Below are positions 35,456 through 43,895 of a DNA stretch of 64,000 nucleotides, piece after piece; position 1 is the stretch's first letter; each line of letters opens with the position of its first letter. The notes below the pieces were generated by a model. The model ran no database searches. It saw only the letters and a program-made list of their open reading frames with translations, and had not been told where the DNA came from. The stretch comes from Vibrio sp. AND4 (GTDB taxonomy: Bacteria; Pseudomonadota; Gammaproteobacteria; Enterobacterales; Vibrionaceae): contig NZ_ABGR01000001.1 of the NCBI RefSeq assembly GCF_000171815.1, positions 1 to 64,000 on the forward strand, in the 5' to 3' direction. A program made the position numbers and the translations under genes.

Positions 35456-37779
35456 GCAAGTCGGTAAAAAAAATATCAAGTCAGAAGATTATAACCATAA
35501 GTGCGATTCTAGTGTCGCTCTATTTGGTTATGATTATTACTGTGACGAGTTTAGGTCAAAATAAATTAAAAGATTCACAACACCGAGAACTCGACTTAAA
35601 GGTGAAAAGTTACGCAGGCACACTTGATAATTTATTTACGATTGCCAGCGAAGACATCGACCACTTATCATCCGACCAAACAGTGCAGACGTTTTTTGCC
35701 AACTTGGCTTCGGGTATGTCGATGGAATACGGCTTAGGTGCTAGCTTGATTAACTTGAAGCATAAGCTTGAGAAGAATGTGGAATCGAAGACAGTCAACG
35801 GCCTGATTCTTTTCGAAAAACTGACGCTGATTGGCCTTGATGGTTCGACTGTCGTGACTACGGGGGGGAAAGCAGAACAACGTATCGATATTTTCGAATT
35901 ACTGAAAACCCACAACAGCACCCAAGAAATAACAGCCGTTCGTGATAACGGCAAAATGTTAATCCAAGTGTTCAAGCCAGTCATCTTCTCTGGTAAGCCT
36001 GTTGGCTACGTCATCGCAGATGTTAACAAACAAGTGGTGATTTCTCAGCTGACTAATCAGGAACATGAACAAAGCCATAGCCGTATGGTGTTGAAGATCA
36101 ATGATGTTGAGATGGAAGTCTGGGACTCTATCAGTCACAAGTTGGAACAAGAATACATCATGACACCAGAAATGCTAACACGAGAGTTAAAGCAAAAAAT
36201 CTACTTTGAAGTACCGATTGAACATAATCACATCAAGTTGATGGCGTGGTTTGAATCGTTGAGTGAGCGAGATATTTATACCTCTCGAATGTTCATTATT
36301 GGCCTAAGTATTCTTGCTATCATGATTGTTTTGGGACTGCTGTATGCGTTTAATCTAAATAGCACTCGTGTTGAGTTGAAAACCAAATTAAAAGAAGAAC
36401 AAAAGCGTAAAGACTTCTTGGCTCAACAAAACAAGCTTTTGACGAGCGAAATCGAGCGCCGTAAATCGTCGGAAATGGAATTGGCCTACCAAGCAAAACA
36501 CGATGTTCTTACTGGTTTGCCTAATCGGGTGTACGGCTCTGAGCGCTTGGATTTGGAATTGTCTCGCGCACATCGAATGAACTCAAACGTATTGGTGATG
36601 TTCATAGACCTCGATTATTTCAAACAAATTAATGACTCCATGGGCCACTTAGTTGGTGACGAAATACTGAAAATCGCGGCAGAGCGATTGAATAGCACAG
36701 TGCGCCATACTGACTTGTTAGCGCGTATTGGTGGAGATGAATTCCTTTTGGTCATGCCTGAGTTTCATGATATCGATAGTGCGAAACGTTTTGCAGCCAA
36801 GGTGCTGTCTGTATTTACCGAACCGTTCGTTTGGCGGAACCACGAATTCTTCCTTTCTGCCAGTGTTGGCATGTCGGTATTCCCAAAGGACGGCGACAAC
36901 GCAGAGCAGTTATTAGCTTGCGCGGATATGGCGATGTACCGTGTTAAACAAGACGGTCGTAATGCATTCTGCTTTTATGATCACAACATGAACCAGAACT
37001 TGCAGCGCTTCCTAGAGTTAGAGAGTCGTCTTCGTCATGCAATATCTCACGATCTTCTGGAACTGCACTACCAACCTATTATTGAGCTCAACACTGGTGC
37101 GATTGTTGGCGCAGAAGCTTTGATGCGCTGGAATGATGAAAAATTTGGTTTCGTGAACCCAGAGGAGTTTATCTCCATTGCAGAGAAGAATGGTTTGATT
37201 CATCAATTAGGAGACTTTGCTATTCGCCAAGCGTGCCATCAAGCCGCGCAGTGGCAAGCTATTGTTCCTCTGTTGGTGTCGGTAAACTTCTCCAGCGTGC
37301 AATTTAGATATTGTGAGCGGCTCTTTGCACAGATCGAACAGCATTTAGAAGAATCGGGCTTGTCACCGGAATTGTTTGATGTAGAGGTGACAGAGAGTTT
37401 GTTGTTCAACCAAGATAGTGACCTGATGGAGATGCTTGATAAATTACGAGCCTTGGGTGCAAAGCTGACGATTGATGATTTTGGTATCGGTTACTCCGCA
37501 TTAAGCTATTTGCAGAAATTTCCGTTTGACCGCCTCAAGATCGATCGGAGTTTTTTACGGAATATGTTTGAGAATGAATCGGATCGCGAGCTTGTGAACG
37601 TGATTATTGCGATGGCGAAAGCGCTCAACCTAAAGATCGTTGCAGAAGGTATCGAAGAACAGCGCCATGTGGATTACCTGACAAACCTAAACTGTGAGTT
37701 TGGGCAAGGTTTCTACTATAGTCGTCCATTGCCAGCTAAGGAGTTTGAAGTACTTTTGACCAAGCCTAGTTGGCAATAA
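35452..37779 (+). CDS. scrC: ScrC, membrane GGDEF-EAL bifunctional c-di-GMP enzyme
   Basis: 775 residues. Membrane helices near 13-33 and 276-300 flank a periplasmic sensory domain, and a cytosolic coiled coil follows. The GGDEF domain is intact (Gly427-Gly428-Asp429-Glu430-Phe431) with an inhibitory-site RHTD five residues before it. The EAL domain is intact (Glu555-Ala556-Leu557, DDFGIGYSAL, VAEGIE). Known behaviour: alone a diguanylate cyclase, with ScrA/ScrB a phosphodiesterase, promoting swarming and lowering capsule. It therefore links to the lateral flagella encoded 10 kb away. Confidence 0.95.
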   Translation: MSKSVKKISSQKIITISAILVSLYLVMIITVTSLGQNKLKDSQHRELDLKVKSYAGTLDNLFTIASEDIDHLSSDQTVQTFFANLASGMSMEYGLGASLINLKHKLEKNVESKTVNGLILFEKLTLIGLDGSTVVTTGGKAEQRIDIFELLKTHNSTQEITAVRDNGKMLIQVFKPVIFSGKPVGYVIADVNKQVVISQLTNQEHEQSHSRMVLKINDVEMEVWDSISHKLEQEYIMTPEMLTRELKQKIYFEVPIEHNHIKLMAWFESLSERDIYTSRMFIIGLSILAIMIVLGLLYAFNLNSTRVELKTKLKEEQKRKDFLAQQNKLLTSEIERRKSSEMELAYQAKHDVLTGLPNRVYGSERLDLELSRAHRMNSNVLVMFIDLDYFKQINDSMGHLVGDEILKIAAERLNSTVRHTDLLARIGGDEFLLVMPEFHDIDSAKRFAAKVLSVFTEPFVWRNHEFFLSASVGMSVFPKDGDNAEQLLACADMAMYRVKQDGRNAFCFYDHNMNQNLQRFLELESRLRHAISHDLLELHYQPIIELNTGAIVGAEALMRWNDEKFGFVNPEEFISIAEKNGLIHQLGDFAIRQACHQAAQWQAIVPLLVSVNFSSVQFRYCERLFAQIEQHLEESGLSPELFDVEVTESLLFNQDSDLMEMLDKLRALGAKLTIDDFGIGYSALSYLQKFPFDRLKIDRSFLRNMFENESDRELVNVIIAMAKALNLKIVAEGIEEQRHVDYLTNLNCEFGQGFYYSRPLPAKEFEVLLTKPSWQ

Positions 37780-37989
37780 CTCTTTTCATTACAACCTCAT
37801 AGAAAAGCATTAATTGAATTCATGATTTAGATTCATTAATGCTTTTCCATCTTGAGGGATAATCGTTTTTTCCCCCTTGAATTACACTACAGTCAACTGA
37901 TAAATAAGTGCCTGTGATACCCGTCACGCAAAGGCGCACCTCATTATAATCGAGTGAAAATTCGACAAAGTAACAGGAAGGAATGGCAA

Positions 37990-39183
37990 ATGTCTTCTGC
38001 ATTTTACCAACAGATTGAACAGCAAATTGAAGAAGTGAAGGCGGAGGGTCTTTACAAAGCGGAACGTATCATCACGTCTCAACAGCAAGCCGCGGTGAAA
38101 ATCTCTACAGGTGAAGAAGTTCTCAACTTCTGTGCCAACAACTATCTTGGCCTTGCGAACCATCCAGCACTTATCGAAGCGGGTAAAGCAGGTATGGATG
38201 AGCATGGCTTTGGTATGGCTTCAGTACGTTTTATCTGTGGTACTCAAAACATCCATAAAGAGCTTGAGCTGAAACTTTCTAAGTTTCTAGGTAAAGAAGA
38301 TACGATTCTTTACACATCATGTTTCGATGCGAACGCGGGTCTATTTGAAACCATCTTAGGTAAAGAAGACGCCATCATTTCTGACGCATTAAACCATGCG
38401 TCAATTATCGACGGTGTTCGTTTGTGTAAAGCGATGCGTTTCCGCTACTCAAACAACAACATGGAAGAGCTAGAGCAACAACTGATTGCTGCGAAAGAAG
38501 CGGGCGCTCGCCATATTCTTATCGTTACTGATGGCGTGTTCTCGATGGATGGCGTGGTTGCCAACCTGCCAGCTATCTGTGACCTAGCAGAAAAGTACGG
38601 CGCATTGACTATGGTTGATGATTCACACGCTGTTGGCTTTATGGGTAAAACAGGTGCAGGTACACATGAGCACCACAATGTGGTTGACCGTATCGATATC
38701 ATTACAGGTACGCTAGGTAAAGCAATGGGCGGCGCTTCAGGCGGTTACACGTCTGGCAAAGCGGAAGTGATTGACTGGCTACGTCAGCGTTCTCGCCCAT
38801 ACCTATTCTCTAACTCTGTTGCACCTGCAATCGTAAGCGCTTCTATTCGTGTGCTCGACCTACTAGAAGAAAGTGGCGACCTACGCGATCGCCTATGGGA
38901 AAACGCGGCACACTTCCGCGCTCGTATGGAAGACGCCGGTTTCACTATGGGTGGAGCGGATCATGCGATCATCCCAATCATGCTAGGCGATGCAAAAGTA
39001 GCAGCAGAATTTGCAGAGCGCGCGTTAGAAAAGGGTATCTATGTCATCGGCTTCTCATTCCCTGTGGTACCAAAAGGCCAAGCGCGGATCCGTACTCAAA
39101 TGTCTGCGGCGCACTCTCGTGAGCAGCTAGATCGTGCAATCGATGCATTTATCCAAGTTGGTAAGGACATGAGCATCATCTAA
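37990..39183 (+). CDS. kbl: 2-amino-3-ketobutyrate CoA ligase
   Basis: 397 residues, the standard length. PLP enzyme of the alpha-oxoamine synthase family: [71 protein letters not shown] and [18 protein letters not shown] with the PLP lysine. Converts 2-amino-3-ketobutyrate and CoA to glycine and acetyl-CoA. Start at 37990 follows AGGAAGGA. Codon use is highly optimised compared with neighbours. Confidence 0.97.
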   Translation: MSSAFYQQIEQQIEEVKAEGLYKAERIITSQQQAAVKISTGEEVLNFCANNYLGLANHPALIEAGKAGMDEHGFGMASVRFICGTQNIHKELELKLSKFLGKEDTILYTSCFDANAGLFETILGKEDAIISDALNHASIIDGVRLCKAMRFRYSNNNMEELEQQLIAAKEAGARHILIVTDGVFSMDGVVANLPAICDLAEKYGALTMVDDSHAVGFMGKTGAGTHEHHNVVDRIDIITGTLGKAMGGASGGYTSGKAEVIDWLRQRSRPYLFSNSVAPAIVSASIRVLDLLEESGDLRDRLWENAAHFRARMEDAGFTMGGADHAIIPIMLGDAKVAAEFAERALEKGIYVIGFSFPVVPKGQARIRTQMSAAHSREQLDRAIDAFIQVGKDMSII

Positions 39184-39390
39184 GTTTTATCCCCCTTTGT
39201 TAGCTTTCACTAAAGAAAATGAGGGCTTAAAACGGAGGGGCACAGAGACAGAAGATGGCAAGTTTTAGGACAAGAAGGCTTTCCCAACTCTTCCGAGTCG
39301 CAGGGGGGGGAGCCCTTGCTATTTCTTGAAACGAATTCAATGAAAGAATTTTTTGTCACGCACAGAGCGGGGCAATGTTTGGTGAATACT
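39184..39390 (+). other. kbl-tdh intergenic segment with a G8 tract
   Basis: 207 bases, long for genes normally close-spaced. It holds eight consecutive G (39303-39310), and an imperfect dyad GGCTTTCCC / GGGGGGAGCC around 39278-39313. The in-frame extension of tdh from 39316 lies after it. It may be an RNA structure between the two genes. Confidence 0.5.
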
Positions 39391-40422
39391 ATGAAAATCA
39401 AAGCATTATCAAAACTAAAGCCTGAAGAAGGCATCTGGATGACGGAGGTTGATAAACCGGAAGTTGGTCATAACGACATCCTGATCAAAATTAAGAAAAC
39501 CGCTATCTGTGGTACAGACGTACACATCTACAACTGGGACGAATGGTCACAAAAGACCATTCCAGTGCCTATGGTTGTCGGTCACGAATACGTGGGTGAA
39601 GTGGTTGCGATTGGTCAGGAAGTTCGTGGTTTTGAGATCGGTGATCGCGTATCTGGCGAAGGTCATATTACCTGTGGTCACTGTCGTAACTGTCGTGGTG
39701 GCCGCACTCACCTATGTCGTAACACCATAGGCGTGGGTGTAAACCGTGAAGGAGCATTCGCAGAGTACCTAGTGATCCCAGCGTTCAACGCGTTCAAGAT
39801 CCCTGAAGGTATCTCTGACGATCTTGCCTCTATCTTTGACCCGTTTGGTAACGCGGTACACACTGCACTTTCTTTCGATCTAGTGGGCGAAGATGTGCTT
39901 ATCACCGGTGCAGGTCCAATCGGCATCATGGCAGCAGCAGTAGCGAAACACGTTGGTGCACGCCACGTCGTTATCACCGATGTGAACGAATATCGTCTAG
40001 GGCTTGCTCGTGAGATGGGCGTAACGCGCGCTGTAAACGTTGCTGAAGAGAAGTTAGAGGACGTTATGGCTGAGCTAGGCATGACAGAAGGCTTCGACGT
40101 AGGTCTAGAAATGTCTGGTAACCCATCAGCATTCAACACAATGCTCACCACAATGAACCATGGTGGCTGTATTGCGTTACTCGGTATTCCACCATCAGAC
40201 ATGGGCATTGATTGGAACCAAGTTATCTTCAAAGGTTTGGTGATTAAAGGCATCTACGGCCGCGAAATGTTCGAAACTTGGTACAAGATGGCGAGCTTGA
40301 TTCAGTCAGGTCTGGATCTCACACCAATCATTACTCATCATTTCAAGGTAGAAGATTTCCAAAAAGGCTTTGACGCTATGCGCAGTGGGCTTTCTGGTAA
40401 GGTTATCCTTGATTGGGAATAG
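39391..40422 (+). CDS. tdh: L-threonine 3-dehydrogenase
   Basis: 343 residues from ATG 39391 ([16 protein letters not shown]). Zinc-dependent medium-chain dehydrogenase: catalytic zinc site [15 protein letters not shown] and GHEYVG, structural zinc [15 protein letters not shown], and Rossmann [18 protein letters not shown]. Oxidises threonine to 2-amino-3-ketobutyrate, the substrate of Kbl. It is not the thermostable direct haemolysin, which shares the symbol. An upstream in-frame start at 39316 is not supported by the family. Confidence 0.97.
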   Translation: MKIKALSKLKPEEGIWMTEVDKPEVGHNDILIKIKKTAICGTDVHIYNWDEWSQKTIPVPMVVGHEYVGEVVAIGQEVRGFEIGDRVSGEGHITCGHCRNCRGGRTHLCRNTIGVGVNREGAFAEYLVIPAFNAFKIPEGISDDLASIFDPFGNAVHTALSFDLVGEDVLITGAGPIGIMAAAVAKHVGARHVVITDVNEYRLGLAREMGVTRAVNVAEEKLEDVMAELGMTEGFDVGLEMSGNPSAFNTMLTTMNHGGCIALLGIPPSDMGIDWNQVIFKGLVIKGIYGREMFETWYKMASLIQSGLDLTPIITHHFKVEDFQKGFDAMRSGLSGKVILDWE

Positions 40423-40443
40423 TCTAAATTAGGCGCTAATTAG

Positions 40444-40478
40444 CAAAAGGCGACAGTGAAGACTGTCGCCTTTTTTAT
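40444..40478 (+). terminator. Strong rho-independent terminator after tdh
   Basis: AAAAGGCGACAG and CTGTCGCCTTTT with a TGAAGA loop, followed by TTATC. 12-base stem and a six-T run. Confidence 0.93.
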
Positions 40479-40866
40479 CTCTAGCACTGGACTTTGCTGT
40501 TTAATTCGACGGTATTAAATCAAAAAAACACGGTCTGATTGGCAACACATAAATGTCAGGACATAAGCAGGTAATTTTTCTCTGAGCATTTACCACTCTG
40601 CTTTCTCAAGAGCAGACGTAAACGCTACGTTGGATTAAAAATCCAGCCTTCTTACCAAGTCATCAACGATAATGCCTTTTTAATTGCTTATTCGTGTAAT
40701 TGAGTTGGGGTCAATAGTCAGCCTTAATAGGATAGTTCTCCATACTTACTCTCAATTGTCATCATTATGTCTAAAACAGAAAGTTTCACGACTTTTACTA
40801 GTAGTCTGCTGTGTTGAGTTGATAGATCATCTGGCCATCTTAAATTCAATCTCATAAGTGACTGAA
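40479..40866. other. Gene-free stretch before the type III chaperone/effector pair
   Basis: About 390 bases marking the change from conserved to accessory genes. It holds a dyad TGGATT-AAA-AATCCA near 40632 and a possible ExsA/LcrF-type control region (40764-40804). No coding frame supported. Confidence 0.5.
40764..40804 (+). promoter_or_regulatory. Possible ExsA/LcrF-type activator site
   Basis: ATTATGTCTAAAA (40764-40776) resembles the LcrF/VirF box ATAAAGRCTAAAA at 10 of 13 positions. The A-rich tract is followed by ACGACT (40788-40793), as in ExsA sites. A TAGATC-type -10 lies about 20 bases further on. The consensus is quoted from memory and degenerate, so this is speculative. Confidence 0.25.
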
Positions 40867-41304
40867 ATGACTAAAACAACCTTTAATGAGTTACTCTCAA
40901 ATGTTGCCCAATGTCTCGGCTTAGATTCATTAAAAATGGATGATTCAGGTATATGTGAGCTTCTAATAAATGAAGAGTCTCTCATTATCTTGAGAAAGAA
41001 TGAAGCCAATAATAGCTTGTTGTTACTCTCCCAAGTAACAGCAACGGCAGGGGCAGAAGACAAAAATATAGCGAGCAAGATCTTCTTTGAGCATAGTAGC
41101 GATGCATTATTGGGGAATGGCCCTGAGCTTGCTTGGCATGATGATATTGGCCTAATTGCTTATAAATCCCTCTGCTTGAGTAGTGCTGATGCACAGAAAG
41201 TCTGCGAGCAAATTGGCCTAATTATCGAATGGATCTCGATGCTATCAGACACTGACATCAAACAAACGCAGGCAAGTTCTGATAATTCTCAACGTTGGGT
41301 ATAA
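40867..41304 (+). CDS. Type III secretion chaperone, CesT/SycO-like
   Basis: 145 residues from ATG 40867 (MTKTTFNELLSNVAQCLGL). An acidic, small, alpha-beta protein beginning with a helix FNELLSNVAQCLGLDSLKMDDSGICELLINEESLIILRKNE, the standard opening of CesT/Tir-type class I chaperones, and ending in a helix (SADAQKVCEQIGLIIEWISML). It lies 7 bases before a YpkA/YopO-like effector gene, the arrangement of sycO-yopO. It should hold the effector N-terminus in the cytosol for type III secretion. A GTG at 40858 is an alternative start. Family call rests on size, layout and neighbour. Confidence 0.8.
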   Translation: MTKTTFNELLSNVAQCLGLDSLKMDDSGICELLINEESLIILRKNEANNSLLLLSQVTATAGAEDKNIASKIFFEHSSDALLGNGPELAWHDDIGLIAYKSLCLSSADAQKVCEQIGLIIEWISMLSDTDIKQTQASSDNSQRWV

Positions 41305-41311
41305 GAGGTAC

Positions 41312-43495
41312 ATGAAGATATCAGCAGCGCAACATACAGGAATGACTGAAATTCAGGCGCACGAGTTTCTGAGCAAAAATCCGAATAAGTCGGCTGGAGA
41401 GCTTACTGTTAATGGCAAAACCTATCAGGTTACTGATAACGAGGTACTTCGCAAGAATCCGAGTCAAGGATTAGCTCGTGTTAGCGAAGGGATCGCGAAA
41501 ATTTTCCAAAGACAGTCACCAGTGCGTTCTACTGCTCTGGCTTTAACAGCAACATTAAAAACGGTCAAACAGCTAAGCCCACAGCAAGCTTCACAAAATA
41601 TGACCACGCCTTTGTCTAATGTTTTTGGTTTAAAGCCGGAGACTTCCTTGCCAATCGGTTGGAAAGGCGAGGCCCCTCTTGGTGCGCCAAATTTAGAGGG
41701 GATGAAGGCGGTAGAAACCGATAAATTTGCTGAAGGTGAAAGCCATATCAGCATCATGCAAACCCAAGATGGTCAAAGATTGGTTGCCAAAATTGAACGT
41801 TCTGTTGCCGAAGGACATTTGCTGCAAGAACTTGAAGCCTACCAGCATATTTATGACACTGTTGGAAAGCACCCTAATCTTGGTAATGTTCATGGTATGG
41901 CTATTGTGCCTTACGGCAGTAGGAAAGAAGAAGCACTTCTGATGGATGAGGTTGTCGGACGAAGAGGCTCTGAGACATTCAGAATTCTGACTAATAATCT
42001 AAATGAAGGAAAAATTTCTAGTAAAGAATATTGGGGAACCATAAAGTTCATCGCACACAGACTTCTAGATGTGACTGCTCACCTTAGTAAGGCAGGTATT
42101 AGCCACAACGACATAAAGCCCGACAACATTGTGTTTGACAACAAAACTGGAGAACCAATCGTTATCGACTTAGGATTGCATTCTCGTCTTGGTGAGAACG
42201 TTAAAGGTTTTACCGATCAATTCAAAGCGCCAGAGCTTCAGGCTTTTAGTACTTCAGCGTCAGAAAAAAGCGATGTGTTTTTGGTTGCATCAACTTTGCT
42301 ACACGGTATAGAAGGGTTTAAGTTTGGCTCTGAACGTAAGCCTAACCAGGGGCTAAGTTTGATGTCTTCGGTTCCTCGCCAAGTGGATAAAGAAGGGAAT
42401 GTTACTCACAAAGCGGGTTTTGCTGGTGTCGAAACTGCCTACACTCGATTTTTCAACACCGCCCTAAATCTAGATCCTCAGCTTAGAGCGGATGCAACTT
42501 CAGCCAAGCAGCATGAGTTTTTGACGGATGGCATAATTGACGAGAACGTTGCCAAACAAGTTTTAACGGATTCCTTGGCTGACCAAATAGTACTCGCCTC
42601 GAACAGAGAATCCCCAGTAAGGGGAAGCCATCTTCAAGATGCCTACAACACACTAAGGGAACATCTGACCTACAGTAGTACAAATCGAGTACGACAATAT
42701 ACTGTTTTTTCTGACTTAGTCACAATTTCGACCCGACTTAATAAAGCGGAATCTCAAGGTCTTTCTAGGTCTGATAAGTTTCTTTCACTAGATAGCCTGC
42801 TCACAAAAACTAATAAAGTCATGGTTGATTATGTAAAACGAAACTTGGCGGATGCTGGCTCTAAATCTGGTGAGCTATCAATCAAGTTTCAGGACAGCAT
42901 TGTAAGCCAAAATACGCAATCATTTTTAGCTTACATTGCAAAAAGCCTTGAAATACCAAGTGACTTTGCTGATATTCGCACATTAGAAAGAGATCTGCAG
43001 GCGACCGAAACTATGTTTAGTGTTTTGTTGACATCGACAGAGAAAACACCAACCAGAGCAGAAGTTTACTCTTTACTTAATCAGCTTGCTGAAGTGAAAA
43101 AGGCACTTTCATCACGAGTTAATACTTTGAAATTAGGTCAAGCTAATGCAGCACGTGGTGTTGTTTCCTTGCTGGACAGTTCACAGGAATGGTTAACGCA
43201 AGCAAAGCAAGCATTACAGACTTTCGATAAAGTAACACCTCGTGTAAAGTTTGGATCTCATGAAAGTGTGAAAGCTCATGAGCAAATGATTTCTGCTCAT
43301 GCAGCGATGGCGTTACAAGACGTTTCTGAGTCTATCGATAAAATTAAACAGTTTGCTCACGATGCAAGACCCTTGCTGACGGCTTTGGGCGATCGTCCAC
43401 TTGTGGACGACAGCCTCACTTTTCAGCGAGAGAAGCTTCGAGAGGCTGCGACTGTCGCAGAGCGATTGAGTCGATTAGAGTTTGAATGGATCTAA
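41312..43495 (+). CDS. YpkA/YopO-like type III effector: Ser/Thr kinase plus Rho-GDI-like domain
   Basis: 727 residues, collinear with Yersinia YpkA/YopO (729-732). The N-terminal region (1-110) has the secretion/chaperone-binding part (GELTVNGKTYQVTDNEVLRKNP). The kinase domain spans about 120-430: Lys160 (LVAKIE), catalytic HNDIKPDN with Asp267 and Lys269, the same numbers as the catalytic residues reported for YopO, and Asp286 in VIDLGLHSR. APE-type motif FKAPEL and SEKSDVFLVASTLLHGIEGF follow. The helical C-terminal part (about 435-727) keeps the Rac/Rho-contact trio at Tyr586, Asn590 and Glu594 (YopO Tyr591, Asn595, Glu599) and ends REAATVAERLSRLEFEW. YopO uses host actin to activate and then disrupts the cytoskeleton. 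No secretion apparatus lies nearby; export by a Ysc-type T3SS1 elsewhere is inferred. Confidence 0.93.
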   Translation: MKISAAQHTGMTEIQAHEFLSKNPNKSAGELTVNGKTYQVTDNEVLRKNPSQGLARVSEGIAKIFQRQSPVRSTALALTATLKTVKQLSPQQASQNMTTPLSNVFGLKPETSLPIGWKGEAPLGAPNLEGMKAVETDKFAEGESHISIMQTQDGQRLVAKIERSVAEGHLLQELEAYQHIYDTVGKHPNLGNVHGMAIVPYGSRKEEALLMDEVVGRRGSETFRILTNNLNEGKISSKEYWGTIKFIAHRLLDVTAHLSKAGISHNDIKPDNIVFDNKTGEPIVIDLGLHSRLGENVKGFTDQFKAPELQAFSTSASEKSDVFLVASTLLHGIEGFKFGSERKPNQGLSLMSSVPRQVDKEGNVTHKAGFAGVETAYTRFFNTALNLDPQLRADATSAKQHEFLTDGIIDENVAKQVLTDSLADQIVLASNRESPVRGSHLQDAYNTLREHLTYSSTNRVRQYTVFSDLVTISTRLNKAESQGLSRSDKFLSLDSLLTKTNKVMVDYVKRNLADAGSKSGELSIKFQDSIVSQNTQSFLAYIAKSLEIPSDFADIRTLERDLQATETMFSVLLTSTEKTPTRAEVYSLLNQLAEVKKALSSRVNTLKLGQANAARGVVSLLDSSQEWLTQAKQALQTFDKVTPRVKFGSHESVKAHEQMISAHAAMALQDVSESIDKIKQFAHDARPLLTALGDRPLVDDSLTFQREKLREAATVAERLSRLEFEWI

Positions 43496-43534
43496 ATACA
43501 ATATCAAAGTGAAGGCTTTTAAACGAGCTTAATT

Positions 43535-43567
43535 GCCTACAATGGCTACTTGTTTGCCATTGTAGGC
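43535..43567. repeat. Perfect 12-bp inverted repeat
   Basis: GCCTACAATGGC and GCCATTGTAGGC with a 9-base loop. There is no clear T run on either side. It may act as a bidirectional RNA end between converging genes. Confidence 0.75.
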
Positions 43568-43626
43568 GACCAAAATACCAGCTAAATCAACCATTAACCC
43601 GTTGTTTCCATTAGTATTTCTCTCCA

Positions 43627-43705
43627 ATCTCCTTTGTCAAGGCGTAAACGCCCTATAAACTATAGGGCTATAGTGCTTGACGCTCTGAGGGAGGAACCCG
43701 GAGAT
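43627..43705. repeat. Nested inverted repeats with a cloverleaf-like fold
   Basis: Outer arm ATCTCC (43627-43632) / GGAGAT (43700-43705). Middle arm GTCAAG (43636-43641) / CTTGAC (43676-43681). Inner hairpins GGCG-TAAA-CGCC (43641-43652) and, partly overlapping, GCCCTATA-AAC-TATAGGGC (43650-43668). No known RNA or element recognised. Confidence 0.6.
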
Positions 43706-43895
43706 ACCAGACTCAGCTTGCACAGTTTTTGGTGCACTTGACTATGTAGTAGTAGAATACAAGATCGTTTGCTATCACTGACTCGACGATACGGTAAGGT
43801 ATCGCGATCGCACCTTTATGGTGGTTGAGAATAGCCAAGCTTTTGAGTCATTTACAAGCGGCTTAATTGCACGTTTAGTACGAATTCTGTTCAAA

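Larger units (their letters stand above)
43496..43895. other. Convergent intergenic region rich in inverted repeats
   Basis: 400 bases between the kinase effector and the fimbrial lipoprotein. It holds the 12-bp dyad (43535-43567), a nested multi-hairpin element (43627-43705) and a small hairpin TGCAC/GTGCA (43719-43736). A minus-strand open frame (43775-44029) overlaps the next gene and is not supported as coding. Confidence 0.6.

Noticed and set aside
39391..40422. tdh as thermostable direct haemolysin
   Set aside because: The protein is a zinc-dependent threonine dehydrogenase next to kbl; only the symbol is shared.
41312..43495. Reading the kinase gene as a housekeeping bacterial Ser/Thr kinase
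   Set aside because: Full-length collinearity with YopO, including the GDI-like end, and the adjacent CesT-like chaperone make an effector far more likely.
43535..43705. CRISPR array or tRNA in the repeat-rich gap
   Set aside because: The repeats are inverted and not regularly spaced direct repeats, and no tRNA consensus arms (GG, TTC) are present.
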